Shown here: positions 41,475 to 49,800 of the stretch, piece after piece
How positions within the stretch are numbered: the stretch's first letter is position 1
How the letters are laid out: every line of letters begins with the position of its first letter
From: CAYFYS01 sp965202905
GTDB lineage: Bacteria; Pseudomonadota; Alphaproteobacteria; MPNO01
Assembly (NCBI GenBank): GCA_965202905.1
Contig: OZ241868.1
Span: 2,356,001 to 2,420,000 of the forward strand
Direction of reading: 5' to 3'
DNA: 64,000 nucleotides
Translations under genes and position numbers: made by a program
Notes under the pieces: generated by a model
Told to the model about the DNA's origin: nothing
The model's input: only the letters and a program-made list of their open reading frames with translations
Database searches by the model: none

Positions 41475-42167
41475 TTGATCGTCCCTTACGGCTGCGGCCG
41501 GTGGCGGGAGGCGTGGATCCGCCCGGGCGCCGACGGCGCGCCGGTTTGCGTCGTCCCCCATGTCGAGGTCCCCCATGTCGAGACCGGCAAGCCGGGCGGA
41601 CGGCCGCTGCGGCTGCAGGACGGCCAGTACGCCTTTCGGAGCCCGCCGCCGGCGGGGCTCGACGTTCCCGGACAACTCGCCTTCGTCGAACGATACCTGG
41701 TCTCGCGCGCCGATCCCTGGTCGAAGGCCCAGGCGCGCCTGATCGCGCTCTATTTCGATCGGGTCCGCGCGCGGATCGAGGCGGCCGCCGATGAGCTCCG
41801 CGGCGCGCTCGGCCCGCTGGAGGCGGTCTTCGACTACCGCGCCTTCGCCTTCGCCGCGCCGCGCCCTCTGCCGCAAGCGTGGCCGGAACTGCCCGACGGC
41901 GCGAGGATTCATTTGCACTGCGCCTTCTGGACCGGGCGCGGCGTCACGGCGATCGAACTCGTCGGTCGCGGCGCCGCCGATCCCAAACGGCTGGCCGCGC
42001 TCGCGCGCCTGGAGGAGACCGGCGCGACGATCGTTCCGCTGGACGCCGAGACGCTTGGATCGGAGGGCCCGCCGGACCTCTTCCCGCGTTTCTGGGACGG
42101 CGTCGCGCTGCCATCGGGACCGTTCAAGGCGACCGGAATCGAGGCCTTCGCGGCCGCGCCGGCGTGA
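41475..42167 (+). CDS. Hypothetical protein
   Basis: A 230-residue ORF I do not recognise. It starts with TTG (MIVPYGCGRWREAWIRPG) without a clear ribosome-binding site, so the start is uncertain. It has no signal peptide or membrane segment and is rich in Ala, Arg and Pro. The middle reads FVERYLVSRADPWSKAQARLIALYFDRVRARIEAAADELRG, a probable amphipathic helix. A 15-bp in-frame duplication repeats PHVEV as PHVEVPHVE near residue 30. It ends 67 bp before the tracrRNA terminator and is probably unrelated to the CRISPR locus. Codon use looks like that of the surrounding genes. Confidence 0.6.
   Translation: MIVPYGCGRWREAWIRPGADGAPVCVVPHVEVPHVETGKPGGRPLRLQDGQYAFRSPPPAGLDVPGQLAFVERYLVSRADPWSKAQARLIALYFDRVRARIEAAADELRGALGPLEAVFDYRAFAFAAPRPLPQAWPELPDGARIHLHCAFWTGRGVTAIELVGRGAADPKRLAALARLEETGATIVPLDAETLGSEGPPDLFPRFWDGVALPSGPFKATGIEAFAAAPA
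41553..41582. repeat. 15-bp in-frame tandem duplication
   Basis: Two perfect copies of GTCCCCCATGTCGAG abut inside the hypothetical gene and duplicate five codons. Confidence 0.85.
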
Positions 42168-42234
42168 ATACCGGCGCAGCCCATCGCTTCGGGGCGACCG
42201 ACGCCCCTTCAAGAGATCGAACGCCCGCCATCCC

Positions 42235-42267
42235 AAAAGAAAAGCCTCCATCCTGAGACGGAGGCTT
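42235..42267 (-). terminator. Intrinsic terminator of the tracrRNA
   Basis: On the minus strand an 8-bp stem AAGCCTCC/GGAGGCTT with a 10-nt loop is followed by TTTTCTTTT, a textbook Rho-independent terminator. It ends the tracrRNA transcribed from 42357. Confidence 0.85.
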
Positions 42268-42357
42268 GAGATTCCGGTGGATGACCTTGGGACACCGAGC
42301 CCACGCAAAGGGTCGATTTGCTACGAAAAGGAAACCGACCGCTTCTCGATCTGCTAC
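42235..42357 (-). ncRNA. tracrRNA of the type II-C CRISPR-Cas9 system
   Basis: Transcribed antisense to cas9 orientation, the RNA begins with an anti-repeat: 19 bases (42357 to 42339) perfectly complementary to the CRISPR repeat segment CCGCTTCTCGATCTGCTAC. After a weaker second pairing block (CTTTTCGTAGC) come a GGGCTCGGTGTCC / CCCAAGG region, the nexus-like part, and a terminator hairpin. Order and several sub-sequences match the Parvibaculum lavamentivorans tracrRNA as I remember it. The predicted size is about 123 nt. It fixes the crRNA strand as minus. Its promoter overlaps the cas9 leader. Confidence 0.9.
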
Positions 42358-42364
42358 GGGGATG

Positions 42365-42392
42365 ATGTTAGCATTTGGCGCGAAGAACGCAA
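42365..42392 (-). promoter_or_regulatory. tracrRNA promoter
   Basis: On the minus strand TTGCGT, a 16-bp spacer and TAACAT preceded by TGC (extended -10) lie so that transcription would begin 7 bases later at 42357, the first base of the anti-repeat. The architecture is the same as that embedded in every CRISPR repeat. It overlaps the ribosome-binding region of cas9, which is read the other way. Confidence 0.75.
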
Positions 42393-42405
42393 GGGGAAAT
42401 GTCGC

Positions 42406-45400
42406 ATGCCTCTGATTTTCGGTCTAGATATCGGCACCACTTCGATCGGATACGCGGCGATCGACAACGATGTCGAGCGCGGCACAGGGAAAATCCACCG
42501 TCTCGGCGTCCGCATCTTTCCTGAAGCCCGCGATCCGAAGGGCGCGCCATTCAACCAGGAACGGCGGCAAGCGCGGCTCCGCCGCCGTCAATTGCGTCGC
42601 CGGCGCGAACGCCGCCGCTTGCTCGGAGATCTTCTGTGCGAAGCCGGATTGCTGCCCGCACGGGATTCATCGGACTGGTATGAAGCGATGAAGCACGATC
42701 CTTACGATCTTCGCAAGCGAGCGTTCGAGGAGGAGAGCCTGTCCCGGCACGAAATCGGTCGGGCCGTCTATCACCTGGCGCAGCGCCGTCACTTCAAGGG
42801 CCGCGATATCGACGAGATTGCGGACGACGCCGAACCCGCCGGCAGTGATGCGGCCGACAGGAAAGCGACGTCGGCGCGAGAGAATACCGTTCAGGCCTTG
42901 GAGCGCGAAGGCAAGACCATCGGCGCTTGGCTGGCGGGACGCGGACCGCACGAGCGCAAGAGAGGCGAACATGCGACACGCAAAATCGTCGAGGATGAGT
43001 TCGACAAAATCTGGTGTCCGCTCGTGCCGGAGCGGTTCCGCTCCTCGGTTCGGGACACGATCTTCGCCCAGCGGCCGGTCTTCTGGCGATTGAATACCCT
43101 TGGCGACTGTCGATTCATTCCCGGCGCGCGTCTTTGTCCGAAGGGTTCGTGGCTCTCCCAGCAAAGGCGCATGCTGGAAAAACTCAACAACCTCTCGGTC
43201 GCCGGCGGCAACCAGCGTCGTCTCGACGACGACGAACGCCGGGAGATACTCGCCAGGCTGCAAACCCAGGCGTCGATGACATGGCCGGGCGTTCGGCGCG
43301 CGCTTGCGCCGCTGTACCGGACCCGCGGAGAATCGGGCGAGGAAAAGGCGCTGAAGTTCAATCTGGAGGAAGGCGGGGAGAAGAAACTACTCGGCAACGC
43401 CGTCGAGGCGAAGCTGGCGGACATCTTCGGCGCCGATTGGCGCGGCCATCCGCGCAAGCAGGAACTTCGCGAGTCGATCCCCGATTTTCTTTGGCGGGCG
43501 GACTACGACGAAGTGGGCGGTCGGCGCGTGATCATTCTTCCCGCGACCGAGCGCGCGGCGCGCAGGGCGGAGGCCGCGCGCAAGTGCGTCGCGGAGTTCG
43601 GCTTGTCGGGCGACCACGCCGGCAAGATCGAGGCGTTGCGACTGCCGTCCGGCTGGGAGCCCTATTCTATTGACGCGCTTCGGGCGATGCTGCCGCACCT
43701 CGAAGCCGGGGTAAGGTTCGGTGAGATCGTCAACGGCCCCGACTGGGGCGAATGGCGAAGCCGAACGTTTCCCGATCGCGAGCAACCGACCGGCGAAGTG
43801 CTCGACCGCCTTCCCAGCCCCGCCGACCGGGAAGAAAGCAGACGCGTCGCCGGGTTGCGTAACCCTACGGTTGCGCGCACCCGCAACGAACTGCGCAAGG
43901 TCGTCAATAATCTGATCGACATGTTCGGCAAGCCGGACTTGATCCGCATCGAGTTTGCGCGCGATGTCGGCAACTCGAAACGCCAGCGCGAGGAAAAGGC
44001 GGACGGCATTCGCCTCCACGAGAGGCGGCGCGAGAAAGCGCGCAAGAATCTCCAGGGAAAAGGTATCGCCGAGCCGTCACGGGAGGATGTCGAGAAATGG
44101 CTGCTCTGGGAAGAGTGTGGACACACCTGTCCGTACTCGGGAGACTCCATCTCGTTCGACAGTCTGTTCAGGGACGGAAAGTTCGAAGTCGAGCACATCT
44201 GGCCGCGGTCCCTCTCACTCGACGACAGTTTCAGGAACAAGACCCTGTGCCGCAAGGATTTGAACGCCCGGAAGGGCAACCGGATCCCGTTCGAGTTGTT
44301 TGAAAACAGTCCGGAAGACTGGGCGGCGTTGGCGTGCCGACTCTCCCGCATGAAGGCGTCCAAGGGCGGAATCGGCATGTCTCCCGGCAAGATCAGGCGA
44401 TTCCTCGCCGACTCCATCCCCGACGGTTTTGACTCCCGGCAACTGAACGACACCGGTTACGCCGCCCGTCAGGCCGCCGCCTATCTGAAGAGGCTTTGGC
44501 CGGATTACGGGCCGGACGCGCCGGTGAAGGTTGACGCCGTATCGGGGCGGGTCACGGCGCATCTTCGCCGGCTGTGGGGCCTGAACAACATTCTGGCCGA
44601 TGACGGCGAGAAAACCCGCGCCGATCACCGCCATCACGCGATCGATGCGCTGACGGTCGCGTGCTGCCACCCGGGGATGACGCAGAAACTCGCGCGCTAC
44701 TGGCGGGACGAGGACAATCCCCGCGCGCCGCAGCCGCGCCTTCCTCCGCCGTGGGACTCGATTCGAAGCGATGCGGAAAAGCAGGTCGCAGCCATCGTCG
44801 TGTCCCATCGTGTCCGAAGGAAAGTCTCCGGACCGCTCCACAAGGAGACGGTTTACGGCGATACGGGCGAGGATGTCGCGGGCACGGGCGGAACGACCTA
44901 CCGCTATTTTGTCGCGCGCAAGAAACTCGAAGATCTCAGCAAGTACTATCTCGACGAGAAGAACATGGATCTCTGGCCGGAACAGAAGGTCCGGGAACTC
45001 GTTGAGGCGTGGGTGAACAAGCGCGGCGGCGATCCGAAGAAAGCGTTTCCGCCCTATCCGAAGCGGGGACGCAAGGGCCCGGAAATCCGCAAGGTCCGCC
45101 TGCGCATAAAACAGCAAGTCGATCTGATGGCGCGCGTTTCGACAGGCTATGCCGATCTGGGCAACAACCATCACATCGCCATCTATCGGTTGCCGAATGA
45201 CAGCGTCGATTACGAAGTGGTCAGCTTGCTGGAGGCGTCGCGGCGGCTCGCGCGGCGGGAGCCTGTCGTCAGGCGCGAACGCGGCGACGGCGCGCGATTC
45301 GTGATGTCGTTGTCTCCCGGCGACTCGTTGCAGTTCACCGAAGAGGACGAGACAGAGTTAAGAGTCGTCACGGGTGTCAAAAGCAATGGTCAGATCGTCA

Positions 45401-45525
45401 TGATCGACCACAAAGACGCGGCCGGCACGACGGTCTTTCATCCGCGCGCGAAGAGAATCTTCTCGGACGGCGGAAGAAAGGTCTCAGTCGATCCGATAGG
45501 CCGCGTCCGGCCGGCGAACGACTGA
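42406..45525 (+). CDS. cas9: Type II-C CRISPR-associated endonuclease Cas9
   Basis: A compact 1,039-residue Cas9, the RNA-guided nuclease that cuts both strands of target DNA. RuvC-I is GLDIGTTSIGYAAIDND with Asp8; the Arg-rich bridge helix RRQARLRRRQLRRRRERRR follows at about 57. RuvC-II has Glu516 in LIRIEFARD. The HNH domain is FEVEHIWPRSLSLDDSFRNKTLC with His597. RuvC-III is ADHRHHAIDALTVAC with His743/744 and Asp747. The C-terminal part (about 800-1039) should contain wedge and PAM-interacting regions. The ATG at 42406 has AAGGGGA 8 bp upstream; an open frame extends upstream but crosses the tracrRNA. Size and layout match the Parvibaculum Cas9 group. No csn2 or cas4 is present, hence II-C. 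Confidence 0.97.
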   Translation: MPLIFGLDIGTTSIGYAAIDNDVERGTGKIHRLGVRIFPEARDPKGAPFNQERRQARLRRRQLRRRRERRRLLGDLLCEAGLLPARDSSDWYEAMKHDPYDLRKRAFEEESLSRHEIGRAVYHLAQRRHFKGRDIDEIADDAEPAGSDAADRKATSARENTVQALEREGKTIGAWLAGRGPHERKRGEHATRKIVEDEFDKIWCPLVPERFRSSVRDTIFAQRPVFWRLNTLGDCRFIPGARLCPKGSWLSQQRRMLEKLNNLSVAGGNQRRLDDDERREILARLQTQASMTWPGVRRALAPLYRTRGESGEEKALKFNLEEGGEKKLLGNAVEAKLADIFGADWRGHPRKQELRESIPDFLWRADYDEVGGRRVIILPATERAARRAEAARKCVAEFGLSGDHAGKIEALRLPSGWEPYSIDALRAMLPHLEAGVRFGEIVNGPDWGEWRSRTFPDREQPTGEVLDRLPSPADREESRRVAGLRNPTVARTRNELRKVVNNLIDMFGKPDLIRIEFARDVGNSKRQREEKADGIRLHERRREKARKNLQGKGIAEPSREDVEKWLLWEECGHTCPYSGDSISFDSLFRDGKFEVEHIWPRSLSLDDSFRNKTLCRKDLNARKGNRIPFELFENSPEDWAALACRLSRMKASKGGIGMSPGKIRRFLADSIPDGFDSRQLNDTGYAARQAAAYLKRLWPDYGPDAPVKVDAVSGRVTAHLRRLWGLNNILADDGEKTRADHRHHAIDALTVACCHPGMTQKLARYWRDEDNPRAPQPRLPPPWDSIRSDAEKQVAAIVVSHRVRRKVSGPLHKETVYGDTGEDVAGTGGTTYRYFVARKKLEDLSKYYLDEKNMDLWPEQKVRELVEAWVNKRGGDPKKAFPPYPKRGRKGPEIRKVRLRIKQQVDLMARVSTGYADLGNNHHIAIYRLPNDSVDYEVVSLLEASRRLARREPVVRRERGDGARFVMSLSPGDSLQFTEEDETELRVVTGVKSNGQIVMIDHKDAAGTTVFHPRAKRIFSDGGRKVSVDPIGRVRPAND

Positions 45526-45540
45526 GCTTGTCTGGCGGCG

Positions 45541-46476
45541 ATGATCCGCAAGACTGTGGAATTCTCGACTCCGGGCACCCGCCTGTCCGTCGCGCATCGC
45601 CAGCTCGTGGTCGAGCGGCCCGACCTGCCAAGGGCGACGCTCCCGATCGAGGATCTGGGTGTGGTGATCGTGGACGATGTCCGGGCGACCTACACACAGG
45701 CGGTCTTTCTCGCCCTCCTGGAAGCGGGCGCTACTGTCCTGGTTACCGGCCGCGATCATCTGCCCGCCGGCATGATGCTTCCCCTCGATGCGCATCACGT
45801 CCAGACCGAACGGCACCGCGCGCAGATCGAGACCGGCACGCCGGTCCGTAAGCGGGCGTGGCAGGCGCTCGTGCGGGCCAAGATCGAACAGCAGGCGACG
45901 GTGCTCTCTCACTTCACCGGCGCCCATGCAGGGCTCGTTCCGATGGCTCGCCGGGTGCGCTCGGGCGACCCGGACAATCTCGAAGCCCAGGCCGCACAGA
46001 GATATTGGCCGCGCCTGTTCGGCAAGACGTTCCGCCGGGACCGCGAGGCCGAGGGCGTGAATGCGCTGCTGAACTACGGCTATGCCGTTGTTCGGGCGGC
46101 GGTGGCGCGCGCCGTGGTCGCGGCCGGCTTGATTCCCTCGCTCGGCGTGCATCATCGGCATCGCGGCAATCCGTTTTGTCTGGCGGACGATCTGCTGGAA
46201 CCATACCGGCCTTATGTGGATTGGCGGGTCCGCCAGATGACCCGTGACGATGCGGAAGCCGCGGCTGATCTCTCGAAACGGGAAACCCGCGCCGAACTTC
46301 TTTCCCTGTTCAACGAAACCGTGCGCGTCGGCGGAGGCCGGGAACCTCTGCTGCTTGCCCTGCATACCAGCGCGGCGTCCCTGTGTCGAACCCTGACCGG
46401 AGGCGAGCGGAGCCTCTCGCTTCCCGAAGGGCTTCCGGTGGGGCCCGATCTGGTCGATGCCGCGGAAATCGGTTGA
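45541..46476 (+). CDS. cas1: CRISPR-associated endonuclease Cas1 (type II)
   Basis: A 311-residue Cas1 integrase, which with Cas2 inserts new spacers. Metal ligands are visible as Glu in DNLEAQAAQRYWPRLFG, His in SLGVHHRHRGNPFCLADDLLEPYRP and the following Asp/Glu residues. The N-terminal beta domain includes LGVVIVDDVRATYTQAVFLALLEAGATVLVTG. The ATG lies 15 bp after the cas9 stop. The ORF that becomes cas2 is open in another frame through its last codons. It is of normal length and looks intact. Confidence 0.96.
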   Translation: MIRKTVEFSTPGTRLSVAHRQLVVERPDLPRATLPIEDLGVVIVDDVRATYTQAVFLALLEAGATVLVTGRDHLPAGMMLPLDAHHVQTERHRAQIETGTPVRKRAWQALVRAKIEQQATVLSHFTGAHAGLVPMARRVRSGDPDNLEAQAAQRYWPRLFGKTFRRDREAEGVNALLNYGYAVVRAAVARAVVAAGLIPSLGVHHRHRGNPFCLADDLLEPYRPYVDWRVRQMTRDDAEAAADLSKRETRAELLSLFNETVRVGGGREPLLLALHTSAASLCRTLTGGERSLSLPEGLPVGPDLVDAAEIG

Positions 46477-46488
46477 CAACCCGGTCGC

Positions 46489-46501
46489 GGGGGGGGGGGG
46501 G
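46489..46501 (+). repeat. Run of 13 G residues immediately before cas2
   Basis: A 13-G homopolymer ends one base before the cas2 ATG and occupies the Shine-Dalgarno position. Such tracts are prone to slippage and can make expression phase-variable; they are also prone to sequencing error, so the length should be treated with care. Confidence 0.9.
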
Positions 46502-46837
46502 ATGAAAGCGATTCCGTGGGGCTGGCGTACAATGTGGGTTATCGCGATGTTCGACTTGCCCACGGGCACGCCGAAAGCGCGCAGGGCCTATTCCACGTTC
46601 CGCAAGGACCTTCTCAACGACGGCTTTACGATGATGCAATACTCCGTCTACATACGGCACTGCGCGTCGATCGAGAACGCCAGGGTTCACGCGGCCCGGA
46701 TGGGCCGCCGCGTCCCATCGGCCGGAGAGGTTCGCTTCCTGACGATCACCGACAAGCAGTTCGGCCGCATCGAGACCTATGTCGGGAAAACCCGCGAGGC
46801 GCCGCCGAATCCGCCCGCCCAGCTGGAGTTCTTTTGA
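46502..46837 (+). CDS. cas2: CRISPR-associated endoribonuclease/integration factor Cas2
   Basis: A 111-residue Cas2. The family signature is MWVIAMFDLPTGTPKARRAYSTFRKDLLNDGFTMMQYSVYIRHC, followed by VRFLTITDKQFGRIETYVGK. It bridges two Cas1 dimers in the spacer-integration complex. I choose the ATG at 46502 directly after the G tract; the same frame is open to 46457, which would add a peptide with four glycines encoded by the G tract. It ends 49 bp before the first repeat of the array. Confidence 0.95.
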   Translation: MKAIPWGWRTMWVIAMFDLPTGTPKARRAYSTFRKDLLNDGFTMMQYSVYIRHCASIENARVHAARMGRRVPSAGEVRFLTITDKQFGRIETYVGKTREAPPNPPAQLEFF

Positions 46838-46886
46838 CCAGCGGGCGGACGAAAACGACGTTCATTCAACGCCCTGCGCGACGGGC

Positions 46887-49800
46887 AGTGTAGCAGATCG
46901 AGAAGCGGCCGCAATCCGCAGCCACCTCACCGTCGAGCGTGCGCGGGGCCAGAGTGTAGCAGATCGAGAAGCGGCCGCAATCCGCAGCCCGACGGGGTAT
47001 CTTTCATGGGTGGAACAAGTGTAGCAGATCGAGAAGCGGCCGCAATCCGCAGCAGATCCGCGCGGATATATTGGAATATATTCAAGTGTAGCAGATCGAG
47101 AAGCGGCCGCAATCCGCAGCGAAGCACCGGGGCCAGCCGGCGGGCTGGCGAGTGTAGCAGATCGAGAAGCGGCCGCAATCCGCAGCGTCTGACCGGCGTT
47201 CGTAATAGTCCGTCAGAGTGTAGCAGATCGAGAAGCGGCCGCAATCCGCAGCCATCAACTTCGTCGGATCGCCAATGACGCAAGTGTAGCAGATCGAGAA
47301 GCGGCCGCAATCCGCAGCGCAAGCCGCGAAGGGGTTCCTGGCTCCCCAAGTGTAGCAGATCGAGAAGCGGCCGCAATCCGCAGCCACTCTGATGCGTTTA
47401 ATTTCACCGTTAGAAGTGTAGCAGATCGAGAAGCGGCCGCAATCCGCAGCCTTCTCGGTTCAAGTTCCTAAAATCAAAATAGTGTAGCAGATCGAGAAGC
47501 GGCCGCAATCCGCAGCCTCGACCGTCCCGGGATTCCCCGCCGGTCTAGTGTAGCAGATCGAGAAGCGGCCGCAATCCGCAGCAGCCCGGTCGCATACCCC
47601 TCGCAGAGTACGAGTGTAGCAGATCGAGAAGCGGCCGCAATCCGCAGCCGCCTGCCGGGATCTTCGCCAACACGTTGCAGTGTAGCAGATCGAGAAGCGG
47701 CCGCAATCCGCAGCCAGAACTTTATAATCGGCCTGTGCCACGGAAGTGTAGCAGATCGAGAAGCGGCCGCAATCCGCAGCCGGACCGGGAATGGCTTATC
47801 CCAGGCTGGCAGTGTAGCAGATCGAGAAGCGGCCGCAATCCGCAGCTTCGATGGCGATGAACGAGACCATCGACGGAGTGTAGCAGATCGAGAAGCGGCC
47901 GCAATCCGCAGCAGGTTACCGGCAACATGGACTTCGATGGAAGTGTAGCAGATCGAGAAGCGGCCGCAATCCGCAGCGGGATCGTCGGTGATAAATTCGA
48001 GGAAAGGAGTGTAGCAGATCGAGAAGCGGCCGCAATCCGCAGCCGAAGCGTGTGTCTGTCATTCGTATTCCTTAGTGTAGCAGATCGAGAAGCGGCCGCA
48101 ATCCGCAGCCGCGGCCGGCGCGGTTCTGTCTTGGGACTAAGTGTAGCAGATCGAGAAGCGGCCGCAATCCGCAGCGAAGGGGCCATGCCTTCGGCTGCGA
48201 GTGTGAGTGTAGCAGATCGAGAAGCGGCCGCAATCCGCAGCGTATCTAGCCGAGGCGCGCGAGCGCGGCGAAGTGTAGCAGATCGAGAAGCGGCCGCAAT
48301 CCGCAGCGCTGGCGCAATGGAACTACCGCGCCGACAAAGTGTAGCAGATCGAGAAGCGGCCGCAATCCGCAGCGAACGTACCGGAATACACCCTCAAGGC
48401 AGAAGTGTAGCAGATCGAGAAGCGGCCGCAATCCGCAGCGTCTCGGGGCAAACTCGCGAGGTCGCCGGGAGTGTAGCAGATCGAGAAGCGGCCGCAATCC
48501 GCAGCAGCGATGTACTTCAGCAAGTCATGGCTACGAGTGTAGCAGATCGAGAAGCGGCCGCAATCCGCAGCGGGAGATCATGGCGGGCAAAGCAAAGAAC
48601 GAGTGTAGCAGATCGAGAAGCGGCCGCAATCCGCAGCCAGCCGGGAGGACTCCCGGCACCTCCTCGAAGTGTAGCAGATCGAGAAGCGGCCGCAATCCGC
48701 AGCGTGGCGGCATGATGATGTCGCCGGACGTGAAGTGTAGCAGATCGAGAAGCGGCCGCAATCCGCAGCGGCCAACCGTGGCTAGCCGGGGCCAGCCGGA
48801 GTGTAGCAGATCGAGAAGCGGCCGCAATCCGCAGCGTGTCCACGCGCAGCGACTTGTCGTTGGCAGTGTAGCAGATCGAGAAGCGGCCGCAATCCGCAGC
48901 CTCGCCGGTTGCGTTCATCCCCGCGGGCGAAGTGTAGCAGATCGAGAAGCGGCCGCAATCCGCAGCCAACAGCCGCGTGGCCACCCGCGATATCCGAGTG
49001 TAGCAGATCGAGAAGCGGCCGCAATCCGCAGCCCAATCGTTTCGAGTACTTGGACACCGAAGAGTGTAGCAGATCGAGAAGCGGCCGCAATCCGCAGCCC
49101 GGTGAGCTTCGGCGACTGCGCGGTCTCGAGTGTAGCAGATCGAGAAGCGGCCGCAATCCGCAGCGCAATGATTGATATTGCTCGACAGCTTCATAGTGTA
49201 GCAGATCGAGAAGCGGCCGCAATCCGCAGCTTGCCAATCCTGATTGTGCCGGCGTTAGGGAGTGTAGCAGATCGAGAAGCGGCCGCAATCCGCAGCCCCG
49301 GCCCGTGAACCCACCGACAAGGGAAGAGTGTAGCAGATCGAGAAGCGGCCGCAATCCGCAGCGAGGAAGGTATTCGCGCCGCTCTCTATGGCAGTGTAGC
49401 AGATCGAGAAGCGGCCGCAATCCGCAGCCGGCGGGCTGGCGATCCGACGGCGGGCTGGAGTGTAGCAGATCGAGAAGCGGCCGCAATCCGCAGCCTCGAT
49501 GACCTCACGAAGGCGCCGACCTGGAGTGTAGCAGATCGAGAAGCGGCCGCAATCCGCAGCGTCTCCGCAGCATCTACCGCCCGCCGATGTAGTGTAGCAG
49601 ATCGAGAAGCGGCCGCAATCCGCAGCCAGACCGACGACCATACGGTCCGTTCCACCAGTGTAGCAGATCGAGAAGCGGCCGCAATCCGCAGCACGAAGGC
49701 TGTGGCCGATCTTGGAATTTCCAGTGTAGCAGATCGAGAAGCGGCCGCAATCCGCAGCGAAATAACCCGGATAGACGAAGCGACGAAGAGTGTAGCAGAT

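Noticed and set aside
41791..42405. N-terminal extension of cas9
   Set aside because: The frame is open upstream but overlaps the hypothetical gene and the tracrRNA; the Cas9 family starts at MPLIFGLDIGTTSIG with a good ribosome-binding site at 42391.
46457..46501. Upstream start for cas2 giving a polyglycine leader
   Set aside because: Cas2 proteins start close to the MWVIAMFDLP strand. The upstream frame only exists because of the current length of the G tract, so I annotate 46502 and report the tract separately.
47927..48715. A 262-codon frame with repeated SVADREAAAIRS
   Set aside because: It is the CRISPR array translated; the repeated peptide is the 36-bp repeat read in frame. Similar frames on both strands of 46900-50480 are rejected too.
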